Under the pieces are notes generated by a model. It saw nothing but the letters and a program-made list of their open reading frames with translations, ran no database searches and was not told the DNA's origin. From Shewanella yunxiaonensis (GTDB lineage Bacteria; Pseudomonadota; Gammaproteobacteria; Enterobacterales; Shewanellaceae), in NCBI RefSeq assembly GCF_018223345.1, contig NZ_CP073587.1:1461001-1525000 (forward strand): a stretch of 64,000 nucleotides of DNA, given 5' to 3'. Every line of letters starts with the position of its first letter. Position 1 is the first letter of the stretch. The position numbers and the translations under genes were made by a program. Positions 53,978 through 63,126 of the stretch are shown one piece after another.

Positions 53978-54415
53978 CTAAAATCCACCAACGTTGGTTT
54001 TCCCGGTTTCAGGTACAATCTCTACAATAATCCAGCTGTTACCGCGTTTTTTTAGTTTGATAGTGCGGTCATCCGCCCAGTTTTCACCCGCTTTTTTACC
54101 CACTAACTTTACTACGACGGTAACTTCATCCGTGAATTTGCGGAAAAAGTCGATATCGATGTCTTCTATCGACAAGGTAACGTCAGTCATCGATAGATTA
54201 AACATATAACGCTGCACCGAAGCGGCAATATAGTAACTGCGCAGGACTTCTTTTATGGGGGCATCGACATATTGGGTGGCCTCTTCAACATTTCTATCAA
54301 TGTAGATAGCCTGGAAGAATCCCAAGGATATTTGTTCCGGCGTCGCTTCACCGTCTTTGACGGTGTCCCCACAGCCACTAAGGCATAACATGCAGAAAAA
54401 TATTAAGTATCTCAT
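53978..54415 (-). CDS. Small lipoprotein, unknown function
   Basis: A 145-aa lipoprotein with lipobox LSGC (Cys 15) and the signal MRYLIFFCMLCLSGC. The mature part has a helix followed by strands, FFQAIYIDRNVEEATQYVDAP and VVVKLVGKKAGENWADD, like the NTF2/SnoaL-type folds of DUF4878 lipoproteins; this comparison is tentative. It is transcribed toward yciB, 67 bp apart. Confidence 0.78.
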   Translation of the reverse strand: MRYLIFFCMLCLSGCGDTVKDGEATPEQISLGFFQAIYIDRNVEEATQYVDAPIKEVLRSYYIAASVQRYMFNLSMTDVTLSIEDIDIDFFRKFTDEVTVVVKLVGKKAGENWADDRTIKLKKRGNSWIIVEIVPETGKTNVGGF

Positions 54416-54527
54416 AGCACTACAAATAGAGACCGATAGTGCAAGTATCCGGTTTTTTAGCGTTTACCGCAAGCCGCAAGGATATATAGGGTTGAGCATC
54501 TGAATCATCACTGAACAACCGTCATGG

Positions 54528-54550
54528 TTATCCACAAAATCTGTGGACAA
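54528..54550. promoter_or_regulatory. Inverted pair of DnaA-box-like sites
   Basis: TTATCCACA (54528-54536) matches the DnaA-box consensus exactly. TGTGGACAA (54542-54550) is its near-perfect inverse with one change. They are 5 bp apart in a non-coding stretch (54416-54656) that holds nothing else I can identify. A titration or control site is possible; it is not an origin by any other sign. Confidence 0.45.
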
Positions 54551-54685
54551 CTTTGTTGAATACTTACAGCGAACTTTCTAACAGATTGAATTAACGCTTA
54601 AAATATTGATGGTTAATTTTTGTCGCGTAGCGCTATGACGAGGTTATTTTCCGATTTGTCCCGTCCTAAGATAGGTTGACAGTTT

Positions 54686-55564
54686 TTAGGCCAGCTCCCG
54701 TAGCTGGCCTTTTCTATTGTGCACCTGATTGGGTGTTGCCATATCTAAACTCAGGTGTGGTCTCATTTCGTTATATATCGCTATCGATTCTCGAACAAGT
54801 CTCTTCAGCTCTTCCAGCGTTTTACATCGATACAGGAAAAACTCCTGCTTCAGTATGCCATTCACTCTCTCAGCTAACGCATTTTGGTAGCAATCATAAC
54901 CGTCTGTCATTGACGGCTGGATTTGACTCGCCTTCAGCGCATCCTGGTAAACGGCTGAGCAATATTGCGCTCCCCGGTCTGAGTGATGCACTGCATTAGC
55001 GATATAGCGCTTATCGCTAACCGCCATTTTCAGCGCTTTCACCACGCTGTCTGCTTTCATGTCCGAACTCAAGTGATGGCCGACTATCTTGCGTGATACG
55101 GCATCGGTAACCAGTGACAGATAGTGCACGCCTTGGTCTGACTCAAGATAGGTGATATCGCTGACCAGTACATGCGCTGCATCATGCAGCCCGTCTGCTT
55201 TCAGCAGGTTGGGATGCTTCTTCATCCAGTGCTTGCTAAACGTCGTTTTGGTGTAACTTCGCTTAGGCTTCACCAGCAAGCCCTCATTTCTCAAATAGGT
55301 AAAGAATCCATCCCGTCCGAGTTTGATATCCTGTTCAATCAGCATAGGTTTTATCAATGTGTAGAGCTTGCGTGTGCCCAATCGCGGCATATATTTACGC
55401 CAGTATTGTACGGAGTCTTTGATGACCGATAATTCCGCTCTCCGACTATTCATCCGGGCAACTGCCTGGTAAACACCTTGCCTTGAAATACCGACAGCAC
55501 GACATACGGCTGCCAGGTTTATTTCTCTTTTGGCTTTGGCTTGCCAGACATACCGGATAAGTAC
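54686..55564 (-). CDS. IS3-family transposase OrfB (DDE domain)
   Basis: The catalytic part, read in the -1 frame after slippage near 55564. Before the first ATG (55453) the frame continues with KREINLAAVCRAVGISRQ, a standard OrfB start, so the protein is made by fusion to OrfA. The DDE triad is in VSDITYLES, HHSDRGAQY and NALAERVNGILKQE. Its 3' end includes GGCCAGCT/AGCTGGCC, a hairpin ending in TTTT on the plus strand that would block transcription entering the element from the left. Confidence 0.93.
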   Translation of the reverse strand, partial: VLIRYVWQAKAKREINLAAVCRAVGISRQGVYQAVARMNSRRAELSVIKDSVQYWRKYMPRLGTRKLYTLIKPMLIEQDIKLGRDGFFTYLRNEGLLVKPKRSYTKTTFSKHWMKKHPNLLKADGLHDAAHVLVSDITYLESDQGVHYLSLVTDAVSRKIVGHHLSSDMKADSVVKALKMAVSDKRYIANAVHHSDRGAQYCSAVYQDALKASQIQPSMTDGYDCYQNALAERVNGILKQEFFLYRCKTLEELKRLVRESIAIYNEMRPHLSLDMATPNQVHNRKGQLRELA

Positions 55565-55914
55565 TTTTTTCTTAAACCAGCTCCGTATTCATTATCCATG
55601 ATATCGACCATACCATTGAGGATTTGGTTACGCAGTTTCTCTTCGGCTAACTCACGCTCAAGGCGCTTGATAGTTTGTGCTGGGGTTTCTTTTGAATGTG
55701 GCATAAGGGGATGCTGAAAGGGTTTCGACCAATTGAGTCTACCATGCTTTCTGAGCCAAACGAGTACGGTTGTCTTACCCTGAATGCCAAAGCGCTGCTG
55801 GGCTTGTTTGTACGTCATCTCGCCTTTTTCGACACGTTCTACGACACCTAATTTAAAGGTTAAGGTGTAATCACGTTGCGTGCGCTTACGGCTTGAGTTA
55901 GTTGATGTCGCCAT
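55519..55914 (-). CDS. IS3-family transposase OrfA (helix-turn-helix)
   Basis: A 131-aa DNA-binding protein. An N-terminal helix-turn-helix (KLGVVERVEKGEMTYKQAQQ, then RFGIQGKTTVLVWLRKHG) is followed by a leucine-zipper-like coil around IKRLERELAEEKLRNQILN. The heptamer A AAA AAG at 55564-55570 falls in the zero frame near its 3' end, allowing a -1 shift into OrfB and a fusion of about 410 residues. Confidence 0.93.
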   Translation of the reverse strand: MATSTNSSRKRTQRDYTLTFKLGVVERVEKGEMTYKQAQQRFGIQGKTTVLVWLRKHGRLNWSKPFQHPLMPHSKETPAQTIKRLERELAEEKLRNQILNGMVDIMDNEYGAGLRKKYLSGMSGKPKPKEK

Positions 55915-55964
55915 AAAGAAGTCCTCTTTATGTCAACGTATTTCAGGACGGGACAATTGGCGTA

Positions 55965-55992
55965 AAAAAGGCGCCGTGTTCGGCGCCTTTTT
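55965..55992 (-). terminator. Rho-independent terminator of pta
   Basis: AAAAAGGCGCCG and CGGCGCCTTTTT form a 12-bp stem with a 4-nt loop, 18 nt after the pta stop and right beside the insertion sequence. Confidence 0.87.
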
Positions 55993-56010
55993 ATAGACAA
56001 AGTAATGCTA

Positions 56011-58149
56011 TTAGTTTTGCGTTGCCTGAATCGCCGTTAGCGCAATGGTATAAACAATATCGTCTACCAGTGCTCCGCGGGAGAGATCATTTACTGGCTT
56101 ACGCATACCTTGCAACATTGGTCCAATACTGATGAGGTCTGCACTACGCTGCACCGCTTTATAGGTGGTGTTACCGGTATTCAGATCGGGGAATACAAAT
56201 ACGGTAGCTTTACCGGCAACAGGACTGTCTGGTGCTTTAGAGCGTGCTACGTTAGGCATTACGGCTGCGTCATACTGTAATGGACCGTCAATCACCAAAT
56301 CTGGACGTTTTTCTTTGGCGATACGGGTGGCCTCACGCACTTTATCTACATCAGAACCACTGCCAGAGTTACCAGTAGAGTAACTGATCATTGCCACTCG
56401 AGGTTCAATCCCGAACGCTTTTGCCGATTCAGCGGATTGAATCGCAATATCTGCCAGTTGTTCAGCGTTTGGATCGGGGTTAATAGCGCAGTCACCGTAG
56501 ACCAACACTTGATCCGGCATCAACATAAAGAAGATGGAAGAAACCAGGCTAGACCCCGGAGCAGTTTTAATTAACTGTAACGGTGGGCGGATGGTGTTTG
56601 CTGTTGTATGTACGGCACCAGAAACAATACCATCAACTTCATCCTGCGCTAACATCATCGTACCCAGTACCATGTTGTCTTCCAGTTGCTCGCGGGCAAC
56701 GACTTCTGTCAGGCCTTTACCACGACGCAATTCCAACATTGGTTGTACGTAGTTTTCGCGTACTTCATCGGGGTCAATAATTTCGATATCTTCACCCAGG
56801 GTTACACCCTGTAGATTGGCAATACGGATAATCTCATCGCGTTTACCCAGTAACACACAGCGTGCAATACCGCGCTCGGCGCAGATTGCCGCAGCCTTAA
56901 TGGTCCGCGGTTCATCACCTTCAGGCAGTACCACGGTTTTGCGCGCAGCTCTCGCCAGTTCAGTTAATTTATAACGGAATGCTGGTGGTGATAGTCTGTT
57001 TTCGCGAGGCGAGTTTTCAGTGACACTTTCAATCCAGCTCTGATCAATATGACTGGCGACATATTCCTGTACCAGGTCGATACGGACCGCATCATCAACG
57101 GGCACTTCATGATCAAAACGTTGGATGTTGAGTGAGGTTTGCCAGGTATTGCTATCGATCAAGAAAACCGGTAATCCAGTTTCGAAAGCCTGTTCACACA
57201 GTTCCATAATCGCAGGTTCTGGCTCATAACCGCCGCTCAATAGCAGTGCCCCGATTTTCACGCCGTTCATTGCCGCCAGACAGGCTGAGACAATCACATC
57301 AGAGCGGTCGCCGGAAGTTACTAACAGTGAATCAGTTTTAATATGAGTGACCATGTTGGGCAGTGATCTGGCACAGAACGTCACTTTACGAAGACGGCGA
57401 GTGTGCATTTCACCGGCATTCAGGATCCGGGCGCTCAGATGTTTCGCCAGATCAGACGCACGTGGTGATACCAGATCTAGGTTATAAGGTACGCTACCGA
57501 GGATCCGCAATGGACTTTTGCCCGGTAACTGGAACATACCAACAGTATCAATGTGCTGACTCGGATCATGGTCGAACATTTCAGACAAGTCAGGACGGGT
57601 ACGGCCTTCTTCATCCACTGGTGCGCCAATCTTGTTGACGATGGCACCGATCAGCCGTTTATTCTGGGCTCCACCCCATGAATGATAAGCAATTTCCAGA
57701 CGATTCATCAGGGCATTTGGCGTGTCATTTCCTGGGGTCGCGACGAAGATGATATCGGCATCTAATGCCTTGGCAACGGCGTAGTTAATATCATCAGCAA
57801 AATGGTGACTGCGTGTGTGTACCAGACCTTCCACAATCAATGTCTCAGTAGCGCCAACCGACTCAGAGACCCGCGCGATAATCTGCTCCATCAGCACATC
57901 GGTCTGATCCGCTCGGATCAGAGCTTCCGCATGAACCATATCAAATGGTTCCAGCGGGTTTACGGTTGGAGATTTACTCAGAATGGTGGTGGAACGTTCT
58001 GGACCTTTATCGTCAGGACGAAGCTGTGCAATAGGCTTGAAAAAACGCACTTTGACACCGTGACGCTCCAACGCGCGTACTATCCCCAAACTGATGGAAG
58101 TCAGGCCAACGCTGGTTCCAATAGGGATTAACATAATGTTACGGGACAT
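56011..58149 (-). CDS. pta: Phosphate acetyltransferase
   Basis: A 712-aa long-form enzyme converting acetyl-CoA and phosphate to acetyl phosphate. The N-terminal P-loop-like domain begins [18 protein letters not shown]; a central DRTGG domain follows (residues ~225-340); the C-terminal catalytic PTA_PTB domain carries [15 protein letters not shown] and the late [23 protein letters not shown] precedes the ATG. It follows ackA by 109 bp on the same strand, the usual operon for acetate formation. Confidence 0.98.
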   Translation of the reverse strand: MSRNIMLIPIGTSVGLTSISLGIVRALERHGVKVRFFKPIAQLRPDDKGPERSTTILSKSPTVNPLEPFDMVHAEALIRADQTDVLMEQIIARVSESVGATETLIVEGLVHTRSHHFADDINYAVAKALDADIIFVATPGNDTPNALMNRLEIAYHSWGGAQNKRLIGAIVNKIGAPVDEEGRTRPDLSEMFDHDPSQHIDTVGMFQLPGKSPLRILGSVPYNLDLVSPRASDLAKHLSARILNAGEMHTRRLRKVTFCARSLPNMVTHIKTDSLLVTSGDRSDVIVSACLAAMNGVKIGALLLSGGYEPEPAIMELCEQAFETGLPVFLIDSNTWQTSLNIQRFDHEVPVDDAVRIDLVQEYVASHIDQSWIESVTENSPRENRLSPPAFRYKLTELARAARKTVVLPEGDEPRTIKAAAICAERGIARCVLLGKRDEIIRIANLQGVTLGEDIEIIDPDEVRENYVQPMLELRRGKGLTEVVAREQLEDNMVLGTMMLAQDEVDGIVSGAVHTTANTIRPPLQLIKTAPGSSLVSSIFFMLMPDQVLVYGDCAINPDPNAEQLADIAIQSAESAKAFGIEPRVAMISYSTGNSGSGSDVDKVREATRIAKEKRPDLVIDGPLQYDAAVMPNVARSKAPDSPVAGKATVFVFPDLNTGNTTYKAVQRSADLISIGPMLQGMRKPVNDLSRGALVDDIVYTIALTAIQATQN

Positions 58150-58258
58150 AAAAACCTCGTGTAAAAACCGTTGCGAACTTTGAGAGTCGTCAATTCAGTT
58201 TTATTGCTTATTCAAGCACCGAATGCCGTAATTCTACGACATAGGGTGCTACTGCTGA

Positions 58259-59458
58259 TCATGATTCAATCAGTTTTAATGCATCTGCTGCAATGACCCA
58301 CTCTTCGTTGGTGGGCACTACCATGGCAATCGGGCTGCCATCAGCAGTGATGATCCCCTCATTGCCAAAGCGAGCGGCTTTGTTACGTTCGTCGTCTACC
58401 TCAAAATTAAAGATAGCCAGATTTTCTAATACCTTTTGGCGTACTAAGTTGGAGTTTTCACCAATACCACCGGTGAAGATAATGGCATCCAAACGTCCTA
58501 ACGGTACGGTATAAGAGGCGATATATTTGGCCAGTCGGTAACAGAAGATCTCTAAAGCCAGCGTGGCGCCTTTGTGCCCTTCGGCGTAACCTTCTTCAAT
58601 ACCGCGGCAGTCGCTAGTCAGTTCTGAGATCCCCAAAAGGCCACTTTGCTTATTCAGCATGGTATTGACTTCATCAACGGTGTAACCCAACTGATGCACT
58701 AAGTGGTAGACAATTGAAGGATCCATATCGCCACTGCGCGTTCCCATGACTAAACCTTCCAGCGGTGTCAGGCCCATTGAGGTATCCACACTTTTGCCAC
58801 CTTTTATCGCGGTGACTGACGCGCCGTTACCTAAATGTGCGGAAATCAGACACAACTCTTCAACAGGCTTATCGAGCATTTTTGCCGCTTGGCGGCTGAC
58901 AAACAGATGGCTGGTACCATGCATACCGTAACGACGAATGCTATGTTCACGGTATAACTTATAGGGTAGGGCGTAGATGTAAGCCCGCTCTGGCATTGAC
59001 TGATGGAAGGCCGTATCAAATACCGTGACTTGCGGTAAGTTAGGAAACGATGCAATGGCCGCACGGATACCGATAAGGTGGGCCGGGTTATGCAGCGGCG
59101 CGAGTGAGGCACATTCTTCAATACCATCAATGACAGAGTCATCAACAATGACAGAACGGGTGAATTTTTCGCCACCATGTACGATACGATGACCGATTGC
59201 CAGAATCTTTGAAGATAATTCCGGAAGTGGTCCGAGGATTTTATCTACGATAAACTCAACCGCTTCACGGTGCGCAGTGTAGGCTCCCAGCGACATTTCG
59301 TGCTTTTCACCGTTATATTTCCACTTGATGCGCGAATCCTTCAAACCGAAGCACTCAGCCAGCCCAGATACTTCGGCTTCCCCTGTGAGTGCATCTATTA
59401 CGGCAAACTTCAATGATGAGCTGCCGCAGTTTAAAACCAATACCAGTTTATTTGACAT
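58259..59458 (-). CDS. ackA: Acetate kinase
   Basis: A 399-aa enzyme of the ASKHA fold that makes ATP and acetate from acetyl phosphate. N-terminal NCGSSSLKF binds phosphate; [30 protein letters not shown] and FTGGIGENS mark the active site. AAGG lies before the ATG. First gene of ackA-pta, divergent from yfbV. Confidence 0.98.
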   Translation of the reverse strand: MSNKLVLVLNCGSSSLKFAVIDALTGEAEVSGLAECFGLKDSRIKWKYNGEKHEMSLGAYTAHREAVEFIVDKILGPLPELSSKILAIGHRIVHGGEKFTRSVIVDDSVIDGIEECASLAPLHNPAHLIGIRAAIASFPNLPQVTVFDTAFHQSMPERAYIYALPYKLYREHSIRRYGMHGTSHLFVSRQAAKMLDKPVEELCLISAHLGNGASVTAIKGGKSVDTSMGLTPLEGLVMGTRSGDMDPSIVYHLVHQLGYTVDEVNTMLNKQSGLLGISELTSDCRGIEEGYAEGHKGATLALEIFCYRLAKYIASYTVPLGRLDAIIFTGGIGENSNLVRQKVLENLAIFNFEVDDERNKAARFGNEGIITADGSPIAMVVPTNEEWVIAADALKLIES

Positions 59459-59609
59459 CTTAATAAACCTTATGCCGTTTTATTAACTGATCCGGGAAAG
59501 CCACCTTCCGAACCTGTGTGCTTAACACTCATTCCCACTGTTCTATGTTGGGCCAGTTTTTGGAAATGTGCTAAGGTAAAAGCAATCATTCTTGCGCAGG
59601 GGGCATTCC

Positions 59610-60053
59610 TTGAATTCAGGTATCCTTAAAACCTTGAGCGATGGTCAGCATTATATGAAGACCTGGCCCATGGTCCGACAATTGGGGTATCACTTTCCCG
59701 AGTTTCGCGTGATCCGCGCAACGCGTTTGGCAACTACCTTGATGCCGGGGTTGGCCCTGCTTGCTGGCGGCAGCCAGCTGTATTTATATGGATGGGCCTA
59801 TTTGCCTCAGGCATTAGCTACCATCCTGTTTTTTATCAGTATGCCGCTCCAGGGGATCTTCTGGTTGGGATGGCGTGCTCGTCATCCGCTACCGTTATCT
59901 CTGCTGGAGTGGGGAAATCAACTCAACGCCAGATTAATTGAACAAGGCGCGAGTTCTCGTCCACTTGGTGCTAAAGCCTGTTACATGGATATGGCAGTGA
60001 TTCTGAAGCTGGCATTTGAGCGTCTTGAAGCCAGTTTCTGGGACGAGATTTAA
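59610..60053 (+). CDS. yfbV: YfbV, UPF0208 membrane protein
   Basis: A 147-aa inner-membrane protein with two hydrophobic segments and a DGQHYMKTWP motif near the N-terminus, like E. coli YfbV (RGQHYSKTWP), ending FERLEASFWDEI. In E. coli YfbV affects chromosome macrodomain segregation. The start is TTG 59610, six bases after AGGGGG; TTG 59592 lacks a site. The gene ends 2 bp from the convergent pflA stop. Confidence 0.92.
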   Translation: MNSGILKTLSDGQHYMKTWPMVRQLGYHFPEFRVIRATRLATTLMPGLALLAGGSQLYLYGWAYLPQALATILFFISMPLQGIFWLGWRARHPLPLSLLEWGNQLNARLIEQGASSRPLGAKACYMDMAVILKLAFERLEASFWDEI

Positions 60054-60055
60054 CC

Positions 60056-60796
60056 TTAATAACAGGTATTAATCCCGTGTTTGGTGAACACTGCTTTGAT
60101 CTTCTCCATGGTTTCATGGCTTGGTGGTGCGACACCTTCTAACTCGTATGTCTCACCCATAGCTAACCACTTGTGCTTTCCTAGTTCGTGATACGGTAAC
60201 AGCTCCACTTTTTCCACATTTTTCATGGGCTCAATGAACTTGGCTAGCATTTCGGCCGAAATTTCATCGTCAGTGTAGCCACCTACCACAACATAGCGAA
60301 TCCAGGTCTTTTGTTGCCGCTTCGCAAGGTACTGTGCAAACTGTAACGTCCGCTGATTGCTCACTTTGGTCAGATCGATATGTTTAGCATCATCCATCTG
60401 TTTAATATCAAGCATCACCAGGTCTGTGTTGTCTAGCAGTTCATCGATCACCGGTGTGTATTTGCGTACAAAACCATTGGTGTCGAGACAAGTGTGAATA
60501 CCGTTTTGTTTGCAGGCTTTAAACCATGCGGCTACAAACTCAGCCTGCAGCACGGCCTCCCCACCACTGGCGGTAACACCGCCACCACTGGACTCATAGA
60601 ACGGTCGATAACTGAGCACTTGCTCCATCAGTTCATCGACCGTGACGTCTTTGCCGTCATCCAAATCCCAGGTGTCACGGTTATGACAGTATTTGCAGCG
60701 CATCAGACACCCCTGCATAAATGCAATGAAACGAATGCCGGGGCCATCTACTGTGCCAAAGGATTCAACCGAATGGATTCTTCCTGTAACTGTCAT
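60056..60796 (-). CDS. pflA: Pyruvate formate-lyase activating enzyme
   Basis: A 246-aa radical-SAM enzyme with the Fe-S cysteine motif CLMRCKYC, and the SAM-binding GGE-like SGGEAV. It creates the glycyl radical of PflB under anaerobic conditions. ATG 60796 has AGGAG seven bases upstream; the upstream extension is not coding-like. It sits 47 bp after pflB, with a terminator-like hairpin between. Confidence 0.97.
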   Translation of the reverse strand: MTVTGRIHSVESFGTVDGPGIRFIAFMQGCLMRCKYCHNRDTWDLDDGKDVTVDELMEQVLSYRPFYESSGGGVTASGGEAVLQAEFVAAWFKACKQNGIHTCLDTNGFVRKYTPVIDELLDNTDLVMLDIKQMDDAKHIDLTKVSNQRTLQFAQYLAKRQQKTWIRYVVVGGYTDDEISAEMLAKFIEPMKNVEKVELLPYHELGKHKWLAMGETYELEGVAPPSHETMEKIKAVFTKHGINTCY

Positions 60797-60805
60797 CAAC
60801 GCTCC

Positions 60806-60836
60806 TGAAAAAGGCTGCAATGTTATCATTGCAGCC
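60806..60836 (-). terminator. Intercistronic terminator between pflB and pflA
   Basis: GGCTGCAATG and CATTGCAGCC form a perfect 10-bp stem (60813-60836, 4-nt loop). On the minus strand TTTTT follows at once, 7 nt after the pflB stop and just before the pflA ribosome site. Readthrough probably sets a low pflA level relative to pflB. Confidence 0.85.
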
Positions 60837-60843
60837 AATCTTA

Positions 60844-63126
60844 TCAGATGGATTTGGTGAAAGTACGGGTAATTACGTCCTGTTGTTGTTCAGGTGTCAA
60901 AGAGTTGAACCGAACTGCGTAACCGGATACACGGATGGTCAGCTGAGGATATTTCTCAGGATGTACCATGGCGTCTTCCAGCATTTCGCGGTTCATCACG
61001 TTAACGTTGAGGTGTTGACCACCTTCATGCCCTGGTTTGTGAGCAAAATAACCATCCATCAGTGCCGCTAGGTTGGCGCGACGAGCTGGCTCTTCTTTAC
61101 CCAAAGCATTAGGCACAATAGAGAAGGTGTAAGAGATCCCATCCTGAGCGTGAGCAAATGGCAGTTTTGCCACTGAAGTCAGTGAAGCAACCGCACCTTT
61201 TTCATCACGGCCATGCATTGGGTTTGCGCCAGGAGCAAATGGTGCCCCGGCACGGCGACCGTCAGGTGTGTTACCAGTTTTCTTACCATAAACCACGTTA
61301 GAGGTGATGGTCAGGATAGATTGCGTTGGAATTGCATTACGGTACATCTTCTTATGGCGGATCTTATCCATAAAGCGTTGTACCAAATCACAGGCGATGT
61401 CATCAACGCGAGCGTCGTTGTTACCAAATTTTGGATATTCGCCTTCGATTTCAAAGTCAACGGCAATGCCGTTTTCGTCGCGAATGGGTTTTACTTTGGC
61501 GTATTTAATTGCAGACAGTGAGTCTGCTGCAATTGACAGACCGGCAATACCACAAGCCATGGTGCGGCGAACATCACGATCATGCAGCGCCATCAAGGCT
61601 GCTTCATAACTATATTTGTCGTGCATGTAATGAATGGTATTCAGGGCAGTTACATACTGAGTTGCCAACCAGTCCATCATATTGTCCATGCGAGCCATAA
61701 CTTCATCAAAGTCCAGTACGTCAGAGGTCACTGGGGCAGATTTTGGTCCTATCTGCTTTTTCAGTTTTTCATCGACGCCACCGTTGATGGAGTAGAGCAT
61801 AGTTTTTGCCAGGTTAGCGCGAGCACCAAAGAACTGCATCTGTTTACCAATGATCATCGGACTCACACAGCAGGCGATACCGTAGTCATCAGACATAAAG
61901 TCTGGGCGCATCAGATCATCGTTTTCATACTGGATGGAGCTGGTGTCGATAGATACTTTGGCACAGTATTTCTTAAATGCATCGGGTAGTTGCTCAGACC
62001 AAAGCACAGTGATATTTGGCTCTGGGCTCGGTCCCATGTTGTATAGCGTATGCAGGAAACGGAAACTGGTTTTGCTCACCAGCGGACGACCGTCCAGGCC
62101 CATACCACCAATGGATTCAGTAGCCCAAATTGGGTCGCCAGAGAACAGTTCATCATATTCTGGGGTACGCAGGAAGCGAACCATACGCAGTTTCATTACG
62201 AAATGGTCAATCATTTCCTGAGCCTGCTCTTCAGTCAGCAAGCCTTTCTTAAGATCACGTTCGATATAGATATCGATGAAGGTTGAGGTACGACCCAGGG
62301 ACATCGCCGCACCGTTCTGACTCTTCACTGCAGCCAGGTAGCCGAAGTAAGTCCATTGGATGGCTTCTTTGGCATTGGTCGCAGGGCCAGAAATATCGAC
62401 ACCGTATTTTGCTGCCATGGTTTTCATCTGAGCCAAGGCGCGGTGTTGTTCAGCGATTTCTTCGCGTAACTGGATGACATCACTCAGATTCTCACCAGCT
62501 TCCATCTGTGCTTGCAGTGAGGAGAACTGAGCAAATTTGTCTTTCATCAGGTAGTCGATGCCGTATAACGCAATGCGGCGGTAGTCACCGATGATACGGC
62601 CACGACCATAAGCATCAGGCAAACCTGTCAACACACCAGATTTACGGCAAGCCAGAATTTCTGGGGTATAGACATCAAATACACCCTGGTTGTGGGTTTT
62701 ACGCAGTTCGCTATAAATATACTTAAGCTGAGGATCCAGTTCACGACCGTAGGCTTCGCATGAACCTTCTACCATGCGAATACCACCGTTAGGCAGCAGG
62801 GCACGTTTCAGTGGCGCATCAGTTTGTAAGCCAACGATGGTTTCAAGTTCGCGGTCAATATAACCAGCGTCATGAGAATCAATGGTGGAGACTTTGTCAG
62901 TGTCAAAATCGACAGGAGCATGAGTTCGGTTTTCCTGCTTGATGCCTTCCATCACTTTTCCCCATAAAGTGTTGGTGGCTGCAGTAGGACCAGCGAGGAA
63001 GGATTCATCACCTTCATAAGGTGTATAGTTGTTCTGGATAAAGTCACGTAAATTGACTTCAGTTTTCCACTCTCCAGGAACAAACCCTTCCCACGCTTTT
63101 TGGAACAGATCAGTTGTGTCGGTCAT
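60844..63126 (-). CDS. pflB: Pyruvate formate-lyase (formate C-acetyltransferase)
   Basis: A 760-aa glycyl-radical enzyme converting pyruvate and CoA to acetyl-CoA and formate. The catalytic cysteine pair is in IACCVSP and the C-terminal radical Gly in RVSGYAVRF. Length and sequence match E. coli PflB. AAGGTG precedes the ATG. No focA is seen in the 874 bp upstream, so if present it lies beyond the window. Confidence 0.98.
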   Translation of the reverse strand: MTDTTDLFQKAWEGFVPGEWKTEVNLRDFIQNNYTPYEGDESFLAGPTAATNTLWGKVMEGIKQENRTHAPVDFDTDKVSTIDSHDAGYIDRELETIVGLQTDAPLKRALLPNGGIRMVEGSCEAYGRELDPQLKYIYSELRKTHNQGVFDVYTPEILACRKSGVLTGLPDAYGRGRIIGDYRRIALYGIDYLMKDKFAQFSSLQAQMEAGENLSDVIQLREEIAEQHRALAQMKTMAAKYGVDISGPATNAKEAIQWTYFGYLAAVKSQNGAAMSLGRTSTFIDIYIERDLKKGLLTEEQAQEMIDHFVMKLRMVRFLRTPEYDELFSGDPIWATESIGGMGLDGRPLVSKTSFRFLHTLYNMGPSPEPNITVLWSEQLPDAFKKYCAKVSIDTSSIQYENDDLMRPDFMSDDYGIACCVSPMIIGKQMQFFGARANLAKTMLYSINGGVDEKLKKQIGPKSAPVTSDVLDFDEVMARMDNMMDWLATQYVTALNTIHYMHDKYSYEAALMALHDRDVRRTMACGIAGLSIAADSLSAIKYAKVKPIRDENGIAVDFEIEGEYPKFGNNDARVDDIACDLVQRFMDKIRHKKMYRNAIPTQSILTITSNVVYGKKTGNTPDGRRAGAPFAPGANPMHGRDEKGAVASLTSVAKLPFAHAQDGISYTFSIVPNALGKEEPARRANLAALMDGYFAHKPGHEGGQHLNVNVMNREMLEDAMVHPEKYPQLTIRVSGYAVRFNSLTPEQQQDVITRTFTKSI

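Larger units (their letters stand above)
54657..55955 (-). mobile_element. Complete IS3-family insertion sequence, 1299 bp
   Basis: Imperfect 25-bp terminal inverted repeats: left 54657-54681, right 55931-55955, 22 of 25 matching, both outer ends TGTCCCGTCCT. ATT on each side (54654-54656 and 55956-55958) is a 3-bp target duplication. Two transposase frames, OrfA and OrfB, are on the minus strand, linked by an A AAA AAG slippery heptamer. Catalytic residues are intact. The intact ends and duplication suggest a recent insertion, into intergenic DNA beside the pta terminator, with no gene broken. Confidence 0.95.
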
